Source: Notospermus geniculatus
Taxonomy: Eukaryota > Nemertea > Pilidiophora > Heteronemertea > Lineidae
Assembly: GCA_002633025.1 (NCBI GenBank)
Contig: NMRB01000589.1
Location: 17,805-81,804, forward strand
DNA length: 64,000 nt
Direction of reading: 5' to 3'
Shown here: positions 22,217 to 32,588 of the stretch, piece after piece
How the letters are laid out: the number at the start of each line of letters is the position of its first letter
How positions within the stretch are numbered: the first letter of the stretch is position 1
Program-made: the position numbers and the translations under genes
Notes under the pieces: generated by a model
Seen by the model: only the letters and a program-made list of their open reading frames with translations
What the model was told of the DNA's origin: nothing
Databases searched by the model: none

Positions 22217-22464
22217 TTAAAGGAGTTAGACGCCGAAGTTGTAAACACTCACTCACTGGTTCGCTATCCACGGACGCCTGCGGTGCTGCCACCTATTGTC
22301 GGTGATATGTACTGACGTGAAGTATCGCGAGTGAGTTGCATCGGACCGGGAACCAGTCTAACGATCACGGGTGCTGCCACCTGCACGAAGGAATAAAACT
22401 AGTTTGCCGACCATATTTGTAAACAAACCAGCTTGTTTACAACTTCGGCGTCTAACTCCTTTAA
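22217..22464. mobile_element. TTAA-flanked MITE family E, copy 2
   Basis: TTAA at 22217-22220 and 22461-22464. Termini AGGAGTTAGACGCCGAAGTT and its complement. Opposite orientation to copy 1 at 1935. Confidence 0.88.
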
Positions 22465-23259
22465 CAAAGCCATGCGGACTTACATCCCTGTCACACCGGT
22501 ATTCAGGTGACACAGAGTGAGTAGGCCTGGGTGAAGGGGTTTTAATGGAAAAGGCACACAAAGTCATTCTTTCACGGTCGCATTGTTGACTAACTAACGA
22601 AATCAGACAGTTTGTGGGAGGCATATTATATTTCATAACGTGGGATAATATTGTTAACCATAAAAAAAGCGTACATATATAAAATAAAACAGATTTTTGC
22701 AACAAAATTGTAGCTCGTTTATCCAAAAATAGCACAAAATATAAAAGTGAGATAAATATGTATTTACGCCCGCATGAACATGACATTGAAGTTCTGTCCT
22801 CAAAAGACGCATTAACTTTTAGAAGTTGTCTTCGTCAAACAGCGACAATCTACATCCCCCACAATGATCCTAGACAATCCCTTAAAACCAGAAAGTGGGA
22901 AGATTAAATACTTTTGACACTAACCGTCAAATATGGGGCTTAGTGTCATGAGCGGAGCAAAAATGGAGCCGGTCGATGCCAGGGCGAGATTTTACGTAAA
23001 TTCTGGGCTCAAAGGAGATATGCCTGATATGGATCTTAAAAAGTTGCCTGGATAAATTTCACGGAATTGTGAAATGAAATCATCGTATTCTTTTTCTCTG
23101 TATTAGTTCTTCACATGCAACAAACTTTTCAACCTAACCTTTGGAATATCTAACGATTTTCTCCACAACAATCATGGAATTTGGGCATTGAGACAAAGAT
23201 GGAAGCATGAGCATATGAAGATGGAAATCTTATGCTCAAACAAGGCAGTAGTCTGGTTC
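22465..23259. other. No gene seen
   Basis: AT-rich. The 142-residue minus ORF that crosses 22358-22786 is not credible because half of it is MITE E. Confidence 0.5.
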
Positions 23260-23337
23260 CCTCACCTGCTGTATGGTGGCGCTGACTGATGGTGCGATAT
23301 CGCACCATCAGTCAGCGCCACCATACGGCAGGTGAGG
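23260..23337. repeat. 78-bp loopless palindrome
   Basis: Two 39-base arms meet at GCGATATCGC with no spacer and one mismatch (ctgctgtatgg versus ctgccgtatgg). The core arm is GGTGGCGCTGACTGATGGTG. No second copy was noticed. Confidence 0.88.
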
Positions 23338-23908
23338 TGAGGGAGATACTACAAGCGATCTGTTCACCGCCAAGCAAGATAGAAAATGTTCAATAAAATC
23401 GACACATCAAGCTTTGTTCTGTTACCTTTAAAGAACCTAACCTACATAACCTCACCTTTGGGAAAGATAAGTATTATGTCTTGATCTGTTAATTCTGCTT
23501 TCGAGACACGAATATAATGTCACGTCAGACTGGGATAGACGATATTTTCAACCACTTTCGGCGAGGATCAAAATTCCTGCTACTGTCAAAGCTGGGATTT
23601 TGAGGGCAATTACCACCAGTAAAAGATCACACTCAAGCGTTTTTCGGGCTAAGCACTGTTTTGACAAGAAACTGACATGTTTATGATACCTTAACAAGTA
23701 AAATACTTTATAAAACTTTTTAATGATACTTTTTTATAATTCATATTTTTTATTTTGTCTTTAAGGGGTACAAGGCATTGCTTATATCAGTTTGAGGTGT
23801 TACTACAAGATGGAACCACTTGACTTATATTTGTCTGGTGAGTTTTCAGAAGTTCAACAAGTCAGCAATCAAAATCTATAACATGGAACTTCTGAAAAAG
23901 ACCTAACA
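23338..23908. other. No gene seen
   Basis: No supported feature. Confidence 0.5.
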
Positions 23909-24083
23909 CAGGGGCGGATCCAGAATCATGGGAAAGAGGGGGCATAGCCAGCGCACATCATGGAAAACCTGGGTCAAATTTTAACATCTTTTGAAAATTT
24001 CGAAATTTCTCCGTCAGTTTTAAAGATTTTCCACAAAAATAGAGTGGGCAGGGGCCGAGAGTGCCCCCTTGGATTCGTGCCTG
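23909..24083. mobile_element. hAT-like MITE (CAGGGGCGGATCCAG end)
   Basis: Left end CAGGGGCGGATCCAGAATC, right end ttggattcgtgcctg. Interior ttgaaaatttcgaaatttc. No clean 8-bp duplication is visible. Confidence 0.75.
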
Positions 24084-24144
24084 TAACAGGCATTCATGTT
24101 TCCAATGTCAGACTGCCATTTGTCTGGTGAATGTGCCTTGAAGT

Positions 24145-24411
24145 ATTGTATTTGTACGTTTCCATCAGGCCTGAAGCCAAATTGGCCCTGGTAAGTATGG
24201 AAGAGGCCATCTCAATCTACTCCTGTTCCTCACTTGGATGGGATCTTTTACTCGCCCTTACAAAGGAACAATACAAGGCACCATGGCTTACTGTCCCGTG
24301 TGATGGAGGTGAAGAGCCAGGGATGATATCCCTTTTGGCCTGGGCTGGATTCGAACCCTGGACCTGCCACTTGCTTAGCAGACGTGATAACCACTCGGCT
24401 ATCAAGGCTCC
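24145..24411 (-). mobile_element. SINE-A, well preserved
   Basis: A box at 24391-24401 and B box at 24347-24357 (complement strand). Antisense to the SINE it carries tttccatcag (acceptor-like, AG at 24167-24168) and GTAAGTATGG (donor-like, from 24191). The 8-mer GTCTGGTG occurs at 24122-24129 and 24413-24420, a possible target duplication that would place extra bases inside the tail. Confidence 0.9.
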
Positions 24412-24571
24412 CGTCTGGTGTCTGGAGGCACATTCCCTAGAAAGGGCCACCCAGCTATCTCCTTCCATCTCTCTGTCATAAACCAGGCCCCAATCAGCTA
24501 GACCAGCCCTTGTTATTAAATTAACTCCTTATCTATCATTTATCTTCCTTAATAGCTGAGTAATAATTGCT

Positions 24572-24781
24572 ATGCACCCGGGCAGCTCTGCCAATCAGAG
24601 TATGGACGAAAATCTATCGGCGGCGGCTATCCCAGAGGGTGACTTTGAAGGCCAGGGCAGTGTACTGCCATGCCACTTTACCCAAACGACACCCAAATGC
24701 TTTGGAAAACAGACATTTGACGATGTCAACAATGCAGTACTTGACAACTGCCCCAACAGTGTCGGCGTTCTGCCATCCTGA
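24572..24781 (+). CDS. Unrecognised 69-residue ORF, uncertain
   Basis: Soluble-looking, acidic N-terminal half (SMDENLSAAAIPEGDFEG), no membrane segment. A pyrimidine tract and ttaatag precede it (about 24540-24558), which could be a splice acceptor. The C-terminus runs into the first unit of the minisatellite at 24748. I do not recognise the product. It may be a host exon captured at the repeat edge, or chance. Confidence 0.2.
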   Translation: MHPGSSANQSMDENLSAAAIPEGDFEGQGSVLPCHFTQTTPKCFGKQTFDDVNNAVLDNCPNSVGVLPS

Positions 24782-25258
24782 AAAGAACATGACAGCGGAA
24801 GTGCCCCAACAATGTCAGCGTTCTGCCACTCTGAAAAGAACTTGATGGCAGAACTGCCCCAACATGTCGGCGTTCTGCCACCCTGAAAAGAACATGCCAG
24901 CAGAACTGCCCTGACAATATCGGCATCCTGCCAACCTTAAAAGAACAGGATGGACGAAGTGCCCTGACAATGTTGGCATTCTGCCACCCTGAAAAGAACA
25001 GGATGGATGAACTGCCCTGACAATATCGGCATCCTGCCAACCTTAAAAGAACAGGATGGACGAAGTGCCCTGACAATGTTGGCATTCTGCCACCCTGAAA
25101 AGGACATGGTAACAGAACTGCCCTGACGATGTCGGCATCCTGCCACCCTGAAAAGAACATGGCAACAGAACTGCCCTGACGATGTCGGCATCCTGCCACC
25201 CTGAAAAGAACATGGCAACAGAGCTGCCCTGACGATGTCGGCATCCTGCCACCCTGAA
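24748..25258. repeat. 53-bp minisatellite, runs into gap
   Basis: About ten units of CTGCCCTGACGATGTCGGCA...CACCCTGAAAAGAACA type. The last three or four units before the gap are almost identical and the first ones are diverged, as expected from recent expansion at one end. True length is unknown because of the following Ns. Confidence 0.9.
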
Positions 25259-25762
25259 NNNNNNNNNNNNNNNNNNNNNNNNNNNNNNNNNNNNNNNNNN
25301 NNNNNNNNNNNNNNNNNNNNNNNNNNNNNNNNNNNNNNNNNNNNNNNNNNNNNNNNNNNNNNNNNNNNNNNNNNNNNNNNNNNNNNNNNNNNNNNNNNNN
25401 NNNNNNNNNNNNNNNNNNNNNNNNNNNNNNNNNNNNNNNNNNNNNNNNNNNNNNNNNNNNNNNNNNNNNNNNNNNNNNNNNNNNNNNNNNNNNNNNNNNN
25501 NNNNNNNNNNNNNNNNNNNNNNNNNNNNNNNNNNNNNNNNNNNNNNNNNNNNNNNNNNNNNNNNNNNNNNNNNNNNNNNNNNNNNNNNNNNNNNNNNNNN
25601 NNNNNNNNNNNNNNNNNNNNNNNNNNNNNNNNNNNNNNNNNNNNNNNNNNNNNNNNNNNNNNNNNNNNNNNNNNNNNNNNNNNNNNNNNNNNNNNNNNNN
25701 NNNNNNNNNNNNNNNNNNNNNNNNNNNNNNNNNNNNNNNNNNNNNNNNNNNNNNNNNNNNNN
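25259..25762. other. Assembly gap
   Basis: 504 Ns. ORFs that span it are artefacts. Confidence 0.99.
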
Positions 25763-25828
25763 TGTGTAAACGGGCCTTAATAGATGTAGCCTAGTGCAAT
25801 GCACTGGGCCTTTACACCTTTCCAACAA

Positions 25829-26066
25829 AAGGCCCGTTTACACATGCAACTTTTCATATGCAACTTCATGCAACTTGTTGCAAAAACCTGATGAGACCAA
25901 AAAGTTTCATAAAAGTTGCATGTGTAAACGGGCATGCAACTTGTTGCAACTCGATCACGCTGGATATTGCATCGATTTTTCTATGTGTAAACCGTCCCAG
26001 GTAGTTTGCAACAAGTTGCAAGTTGCTGCAACTTGCAACTTGGTGCAACCTAGTGTAAACCGCCCT
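25829..26066. mobile_element. MITE family C, copy 1 (TTTACACATGCAAC)
   Basis: Ends AAGGCCCGTTTACACATGC and the complement of TTTAGGGCGGTTTACAC. The interior is full of TTGCAACAAGTTGCA-type words. The last 18 bases of another copy (tgtgtaaacgggccttaa) emerge from the gap at 25763-25780, so a second element may be hidden in the Ns. Confidence 0.88.
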
Positions 26067-26083
26067 AAAGGAGGTGGTTTAAC

Positions 26084-26321
26084 AGTTCCATCAGGGCTGA
26101 AGCCATAGCATTATTGGCCCTGGTAAATTCGGAACAGGCCATCTTCCTTAAGCTACTCAATGTTCCTCACTTGGATGGGTCTTTTACTTGCCCTTGCAAA
26201 CGAACAAGGTACAAGGCGCCATGGGTTACTCTCCATGCGACAGACATAGAGAGCCCGGGCTGGATTTGAACCTGGGACCTGCCACTTGTTAAGTGGGTGT
26301 CATCACTAGGCTATGAGGACA
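26084..26321 (-). mobile_element. SINE-A, moderately diverged
   Basis: Begins 18 bases after MITE C. Lacks the gtatttgtattt tail. The B box has ggatttgaacc and the head ends ctaggctatgagg. Confidence 0.85.
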
Positions 26322-26774
26322 CTTTGTCTTTTTCAGTTCGAAGACAATGATCATGGCAAGAATGCAAGTTTCTACAAACATCCTTGACGAGATTCTGCGA
26401 GTTGTGGGTGAGAATAGCAACTCTGGAATTCCTAATCAACGAGATATGAAATTATTCTGGCCATTATTTCTGCGGAAATTCCCACAAGATCTGCCCACTC
26501 TTTCATGGGTCGTTAAAACTGTGGCTGTCTTTTGTCATGAGGTGTTGTTTGTGACTGTGTGGTCCGATCTCACAATCTGAAACAATGGGGAAGCTATGCC
26601 GTCCTCCAGGACGTTGGTGGGCCCATCCTGTATCTGACCTAAAAATTTGTTATCCGGTTTGATATCAGAACGAAATGATCATTACCCTCTCCTTGTCATT
26701 ATCGCTTATCAGTCATGTCAAACGGTCACTGCTGCATTGTTGACTAACAAGGGGGTGAAGGTGATAAGGGGGGC
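26322..26774. other. No gene seen
   Basis: A 77-residue ORF here (26347-26580) has no recognisable motif and is not supported. Confidence 0.45.
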
Positions 26775-27060
26775 TGTATTGTATTTGTGTTAGATTTTTC
26801 CATCAGGGCTGAAGCCAAAGCATAATTGGCCCTGGTAAGTACGAAGAGGCCATGCATCTCAAGCTACTCATGTTCCTCACTTGGATGGGGTCTTTTACTT
26901 GCCCTTGCAAAGGAACAAGGTGCAAGGCACCACAGCTTTCTCTCCCATGCGACGGCGTGAAGAGCCAGGGACGATTTATCCAATATGGCCTAAGCTGGTT
27001 TCGAACCCAGGATCTGCTGCTTGCTAAGTGGACGTGATAACCACTAGGCTATCAAGGCTC
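26775..27060 (-). mobile_element. SINE-A, near full length
   Basis: From tgtattgtatttgtg to ctatcaaggctc. Antisense acceptor-like tttttccatcag ends at 26806. Donor-like GTAAGTACG begins at 26835, leaving a 28-base interval. Confidence 0.9.
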
Positions 27061-27582
27061 AAGTGGGCTGTCAGAGCCAGTAAAGGGGATTGTCAGGGGT
27101 CTGTTGAGGGGGCTGTCAGAGCCAGTTCATTGCAGTCTGTGAGATGGAAAATGCTTTGTGAGAAACGGCCAATGTGGCAAGAAACAACAAAGCATTTTCT
27201 GTTCCACAAACTGGTTGGCGAGTAAGGATGAATTGAGCATCATGGGAGTTACCTTCTCTGAAAGAATGGGCACTAAATGTGGGAATCAAGCCTACTTCCT
27301 CTGAGATGCAAGGTACCAATGTCTCAGCTGCATCATTTGGACAGTCCAGTCAACATTCCAGTGGCCTTGCTAATTTCCACGATGTGCAGCAATGGTTTAA
27401 TTCTAGGGATATAACGAAGGTGGCAGCATGACACTTAAGTTGATGCTGGATCTTGATGTTCAATAAAGCTCTGTAGCTCTCAGCCTCAAGTCTTGAGTTA
27501 GATCAGATATGATAGTTACTGTAAAGGTGGAGGATCTCAAAGATAAGATGGGGTGGAATATGGTAGATTTAGGAGGTGTTAA
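27061..27582. other. No gene seen
   Basis: Begins with a small duplicated phrase (gggctgtcagagccagt, 27064-27080 and 27109-27125). Confidence 0.45.
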
Positions 27583-27905
27583 GCCTAGCGTACATCACAC
27601 TTGCAACTGGAGGCAACTAGTTGCCACTGAGCTACCTGGCGACTGAGAGGATCTAGCTGGAACTGGAGGCGACTGATCAGTTGCCAGAAATGGTCGATGT
27701 ACGCACCCTTGCGACTCGCTGGAACTGAGATTTTGCCAGTCGCCGCTAGTTGCACAGGTTCAACTTTCTAGTGACTTGTACCCAGTTTCGTTCAGTTGCT
27801 GTGATGTACGTGGGCTTGCGACTGATCAGTGCCAATTTTCTGAACAAAACCATGTCTCATCGAGTCCCAACGCCCTGGATGTTAGCCGAGATGCTGCCAG
27901 TCTTG
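27583..27905. mobile_element. MITE family D, copy 1
   Basis: Starts gcctagcgtacatcacactt. The interior consists of GGCGACTGATCAGTTGCC-type words on both strands. Partner copy at 46748. The right end is truncated (after gatgctgccag). Confidence 0.82.
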
Positions 27906-28524
27906 CACACAGGAAATCTGGGTCCATTCCTGGTGCGGTCTGCAACAGGAGCAAGACAGAAGTCTCGCGATGGGAGGATGTGTTGTAGACAAATCAGTTG
28001 ATGTCACCAAACTCTGACACAGGACCTCAAAGGATACAGACACCGATAAGGGACCTGCAAATCCCTTAACACCAAGAAACATACCAGAAAATATCTATCG
28101 GCTATTGGGTTTCCCTTTGTTCCACCTGCACTTTGAAGTATATATAAACAAAGATAACCATCAAAGATGCTAAAAATATACGACAAAGAATAAGCCGATA
28201 GAAGATCGTTTAACCTAAGACGCAAAGGGTGCACTGGTTGGTTATGGGACGGGTTCCTTTGAGCTGATTTCTAGTTTTTATAAGGGGATCATAGCAAAGA
28301 CAATGTCATGTTAAATGGAAGAGTTTTAAAAGTGACGAGAAGAATTTCTTCGCCATTTTCTGGAATGAAATGGTGCAGTGTTCGAGCATTTGCTTCTGTG
28401 GGATGATCTTAGGACAAACAGTTTGATGGCTGGTCACTAACTAGTCTGAAGTATTGCCAAGCAGAAGAGGTCAGGAAACTGAGCAGCGCACCAAGCGAGG
28501 TGAAGGTGATATTGCAAACATTCT
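27906..28524. other. No gene seen
   Basis: No supported gene. Confidence 0.45.
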
Positions 28525-28690
28525 GATTGCCAGGAAGCAAAATCGGCGGTTGACGCCAGGTTGTGCGCTGGGAAGCGATGCTTGGAATCTCCTCACCAGG
28601 ATGGTTGCCCAATGCCAAACAACACCACAACTATCGCCCAGTCTGCGGTGTCTAGCAAGAAGATCAAGAAGATCGGTGGTGATCAGATTG
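28525..28690. mobile_element. Family V element, partial
   Basis: aatcggcggttgacgccagg, aatgccaaacaacacc and tatcgcccagtctgcggtg occur in the same order as in the V copy at 45707. The right end (gatcggtggtgatcagatt) abuts a SINE-A tail. Confidence 0.7.
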
Positions 28691-28962
28691 CTTGTGTTTT
28701 GTATTAGATTTTTCCCATCAGGGCCAAAGCCATAGCATTGGCCCTGGTATGGAAGAGGCCAACTTCAGCTACTCATGTTCTTCACTTGGATGGGGTCTTT
28801 TACTTGCCCTTGCAAGGGCATAAGGTACAAGACACCACAGCTTACTTCCCATGCAACAGACTTGAAGAGCCAGAGATGATTTATCCCATCTGGCCTTGGA
28901 TTCGAACCCAGGACCTGTTGCTTGCCAAGCAGACATGATAACCACTAGGCTATCAAGGCTCC
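28691..28962 (-). mobile_element. SINE-A
   Basis: ttgtgttttgtattagattt tail side, head ends ctatcaaggctcc. The donor-like segment is damaged (ccctggtatgg), so this copy lacks GTAAGT. Confidence 0.88.
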
Positions 28963-29011
28963 TGACATCGTTTATGATAGGCCTATCATCCTCGTCTGTT
29001 GTTGCTGCTGC

Positions 29012-29180
29012 TTAAAGGGCACCGCACACGAGCGACAAAATCTGGGCGACCGCCTACGAGACTGGTGGCGCGACTAGACATCAGCCAATCAGAAGCGTCA
29101 AATCTTGTCGCTTTGGCGGTCGGAAGCCAAGTCGGCCGACAAATCGGTCAAAATTGTTGCTCGTGTGCGGTGCCCTTTAA
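29012..29180. mobile_element. TTAA-flanked MITE family F
   Basis: TTAA at 29012-29015 and 29177-29180. Ends AGGGCACCGCACACGAGCGA and complement, 169 bp. The AGGG start and TTAA target fit Kolobok. Not seen elsewhere in the window. Confidence 0.87.
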
Positions 29181-29343
29181 GGACCACTTGTTGATTTCCC
29201 TGGATAAACTCATGAAATGTATCAAAACAACTCGGCATTCTGTACAAATCAGTCAATGAACGTCAATATACTACCTTGATCTCTTTCAAGACAGGTTCAC
29301 AAAATACCAAGAAGTAGGGTACTCCTGGGAGTTTTGATCCAGT

Positions 29344-29736
29344 TTAAAGCGAATGGCTCGCGGGGTTTGTTTACATTTTTGGTGGTACCTTCCATAGAGA
29401 GCGAACCTAGCCTCCAGGCAAAGCCGTGCTCCAGCCATATGCAATATATACCTCTGCAAATATGCGAACGTAAACACTGGGTACGAGGTTCCATTAAAAA
29501 TTTGTTAAAATGGGTTAATGACGTTTTCAAATTCAGTCGGTCAAGATGCACATTTTGTACTATTCCCATTGATTTTGAAGCGGCAGATTTTGCAGAATAC
29601 GCCTCCGAAGTTTGGCTGTCTAATGCATTTCCCATTAACCTAAAATCCTTATTTTGCCTTTTTCTCAAAATGGTGCTTGATATCGAGGACCAACTGTCAT
29701 GGCGCCACAACAAACCCCGCGAGCCATTCGCTTTAA
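29344..29736. mobile_element. TTAA-flanked element family G, 393 bp
   Basis: TTAA plus a perfect inverted terminal repeat AGCGAATGGCTCGCGGGGTT at 29344-29371 and 29709-29736. The interior is not palindromic and is open in one plus frame (136 residues) and one minus frame (151 residues) across the whole element, but I recognise no domain in either. Either it is a non-autonomous TTAA transposon with captured unique sequence, or the open frames are chance. Confidence 0.85.
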
Positions 29737-30040
29737 GCCATTGACAGCTCATTCTCCCAATTCGTCATCGCCATTCTCTTCCATGCATTGTGCTTTTAGT
29801 GCCTTGATACATCAAGTTCAAAGGATAATTTTAATTTTCAATTTACAATCAAAAACTCCCACGAGAAGTTTACATTTACAAGTCTACGAGTGTGTCTCTT
29901 AAAGTGCACTCTACTTATTTGGTACTTTCCAGATCTCGAGGCATCTCAGAGGGGCCAACATCAGGATCACATCTAGGGGTTCTGATGTTTGTAGACAACT
30001 GTATTTTCATCAAAAAGGTCAATCACCTTCAGTAGAAAAT

Positions 30041-30295
30041 GCATAAGTCGGACTCAAGTGAACCAGAGAACTCAGAACTCAGATTTCATCCGACTCAGAA
30101 GAAATGTGTCTTACATGGAAGTTGGACAAAATCCGAGTTGTGTAAAAGTCGAAAATCCAGCCTGAATATAATTTAAACATGGACTGAAGAGGAGTGAAGG
30201 CATGATCCGATGTGCATGAGTGGAAATGTATCAGAAGGGACCTGGTCATTTCATCCGAGATAGCTGAAAATCTGACTTGGAGTTCCAACTTATGC
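30041..30295. mobile_element. MITE with GCATAAGTCGGA ends
   Basis: GCATAAGTCGGACTCAAGT (left) and the complement of GCATAAGTTGGAACTCCAAGT (right), with internal ccgactc / gagttg words. About 255 bp. Confidence 0.75.
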
Positions 30296-31130
30296 GACTA
30301 TTTTTTATTGGCATGTTACAAAAAAACCGAGACTTCTTGAAGTCATCTAAGATGGGCCACTTTCTACTTGCGCGTCTCTGATTTAAGCATTTTCTACTGT
30401 ATCCCAACAGGAGCATTGTAAGGAAAAAGAACCATGTCGGGGTTTCTGCCAGAAATTGAAAGAAGAGGGGTATACCAGCTCACGAGGCACCACAAGCACC
30501 CTCTAGCAGGGGCCTGGGAGGGGCCTCCCTCAGAAAAATTTGATTACAGAAGACCACACAAAAGCTACAAATACTGACGCCAAAAAACCACACCACAACA
30601 AAAGGAAATTTATTCCATGAAAATGTCGAAAGGTTCAACTCTAAGTTCATTTCAATCTGTTTTTCAATTACGATAACAACAGGCTGCCTACCGATTTGCA
30701 ATAATCCTGCGGCATTCAGAGAACGATATCCTGAAATAAAAAATGATATAGGGAATTGAAGTTGACAGTTGTCATACCACAGAAATTTGACGTATTTTTG
30801 AGGCGGCCGTCATCATTTGGCAGTTTCAATGTTTAAATGAATGTGGGGACTTGAATTGGAAATAGCATGGAAAAGTTGTAGTTAACACCATCACTGCCCA
30901 TACATGCCATAACGTATATATACGTTTTTCCACATGGTCTGTAAAATGCCCATTACGTATATATACATTATCTCAGTGTCTCCATCTAGGGATTTGAAGC
31001 TGAACCTGATTGTCTGCTATCACTGCTTGCAAGTGGCAATTTGAATGTCCCACCATGCAAATGATGATTTGAAAACTCTGGCCAACAGGGTCAAAAGTTG
31101 TTAACCACTGCACATTTTAGGGGCACAAAA
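30296..31130. other. No gene seen
   Basis: Contains a doubled acgtatatatac word (30913 and 30955). Confidence 0.45.
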
Positions 31131-31404
31131 TAGTATTTTGTTGAATTTTTCCATCAGGGCCAAAGCCAAAGCATTATTTACCCTGGTAAGTATGAAAGAG
31201 GCCGTCTCAAGTTACTCGTGTTCCTCATTTGGGGTCTTTCACTTGCCCTTGCAAAGACACAAGGTAGAAGGCATCACAGCTTACTGTCCATGCGACGGAT
31301 GTGAAGAGCCAAGGATGATCAAACCTATATGGCCCAAGCTGGATTCGAACCCGGGATCTGCTGCTTGCAAAGCAGACGCGATAACCACTCAGCTATCATA
31401 ACTC
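31131..31404 (-). mobile_element. SINE-A
   Basis: tttttccatcagggccaaagcc ... head ends ctcagctatcata. Retains the donor-like GTAAGTATG. Confidence 0.87.
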
Positions 31405-31820
31405 TTCAGGGTACAAAACCAAAATAGCGTGAGCAGTGAAAGAGACAATATACTCAGTAAGACTGAGAATCCCCTATGTTGATCCCAAGATTATGGCGAC
31501 GCTCGCATCAGACACTATAATACCATAACCACAGGGCAATATCTATTACTCGTTTGGTGACAAAGCGTTCACTCAGCTGCCTTGTGAAAAACTTCCATGA
31601 TAAAACAAATACACTCTACGGCATGGCGGCACTTTCAACAGTTGTCTCCAGGGAATGTCAATAGCTGTTTCACTCTTTTATTCTGTTCGTCAAAATGCCG
31701 TGAACTTTGCAGGTACGGCAGGGAAACACGCTAGGAAGTCGGTATTCTGATACGAAACATTCTGTCAATATTACAGAGGAAACATTGGTGTTGTCACCAA
31801 TGAGATGTGCGATCACACCT
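31405..31820. other. No gene seen
   Basis: No supported feature. Confidence 0.5.
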
Positions 31821-32075
31821 AGTTGTATTTGTATTTGGTTTTTCCATCAGGTTCCATGCCAAAGTATTATTGACACTGGTGAATATTTTTCCACCTGGGC
31901 CAAAGCCAAATCATTATTTGCCCTGGTAAGTATGGAAGAGGCCATCTCAAGCTACTCATGTTCCTCACTTGCATGGGGTCTTTTACTTGCCCCTTGCAAA
32001 GGCACAAGGTACAAGGCACCACAGCTTACTGTCCTGATGGATGTAAAGAGCCAAGAGCTGCCGCTTGCTAAGCGA
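31821..32075 (-). mobile_element. SINE-A with duplicated tail region
   Basis: The tail-side block occurs twice (tttttccatcaggttccatgcc, then tttttccacctgggccaaagcc). It has a donor-like GTAAGTATGG. The head is truncated near ttgctaagcg. Confidence 0.82.
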
Positions 32076-32150
32076 AATGATGCTATCTGGATGTGCCCTA
32101 GACTAGTACATAGATACAAGGCCCAGAAACTGCTTTAATAGAGGAACTTC

Positions 32151-32275
32151 ACGTGACGTCATCATTGACGTCATAATTCGCACGTCAGCCATGTTGGACG
32201 TCATCTGAAGCTACGAATGCGTTGGACGTGACGTCCAACATGGCGGCATCTCGTCGCAGCAGTGACGTCACAATC
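32151..32275. repeat. TGACGTCA-rich imperfect hairpin
   Basis: TGACGTCA at 32154-32161 and 32263-32270, plus several variant copies, and an inverted pair CCATGTTGGACGTCA / TGACGTCCAACATGG around 32189-32243. TGACGTCA is the known CRE/ATF site. The arrangement suggests a small foldback transposon. Confidence 0.7.
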
Positions 32276-32295
32276 GTCAGTGGGAAACCTCTATA

Positions 32296-32588
32296 CTGTC
32301 CTGTGCAACAGAGCCAGGGTGGGGCATCCACAACGGCTTACTCCCCTGACAGATGTAAAGAGCCAGGACCTGCTGCTTGCTAAGCAGACGAGGCTATCAG
32401 GATGTGCGCCACACCGCTACTGTCCTGTGCAACAGAGCCAGGGTGGGGCATCCACAACGGCTTACTCCCCTGACAGATGTGAAGAGCCAGGACCTGCTGC
32501 TTGCCAAGCAGAAGAGGCTATCAGGATGGGCCCACACCGCTACTGTCCTGTGCAACAGAGCCAGGGATGGGGCATCCACACTAGAATA
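32296..32588 (-). repeat. 123-bp tandem repeat made from SINE-A
   Basis: About 2.4 units starting ctgtcctgtgcaacag at 32296, 32420 and 32543. Each includes the SINE-A head half (gacctgctgcttgctaagca, gaggctatcagga) without A/B-box integrity. Confidence 0.88.

Noticed and set aside
25043-25828. 261- and 181-residue ORFs
   Set aside because: They are open only because they cross 504 Ns.
29297-29752. 151-residue minus ORF as a transposase
   Set aside because: No recognisable domain, and the opposite strand is equally open. Element G is too short for a transposase.
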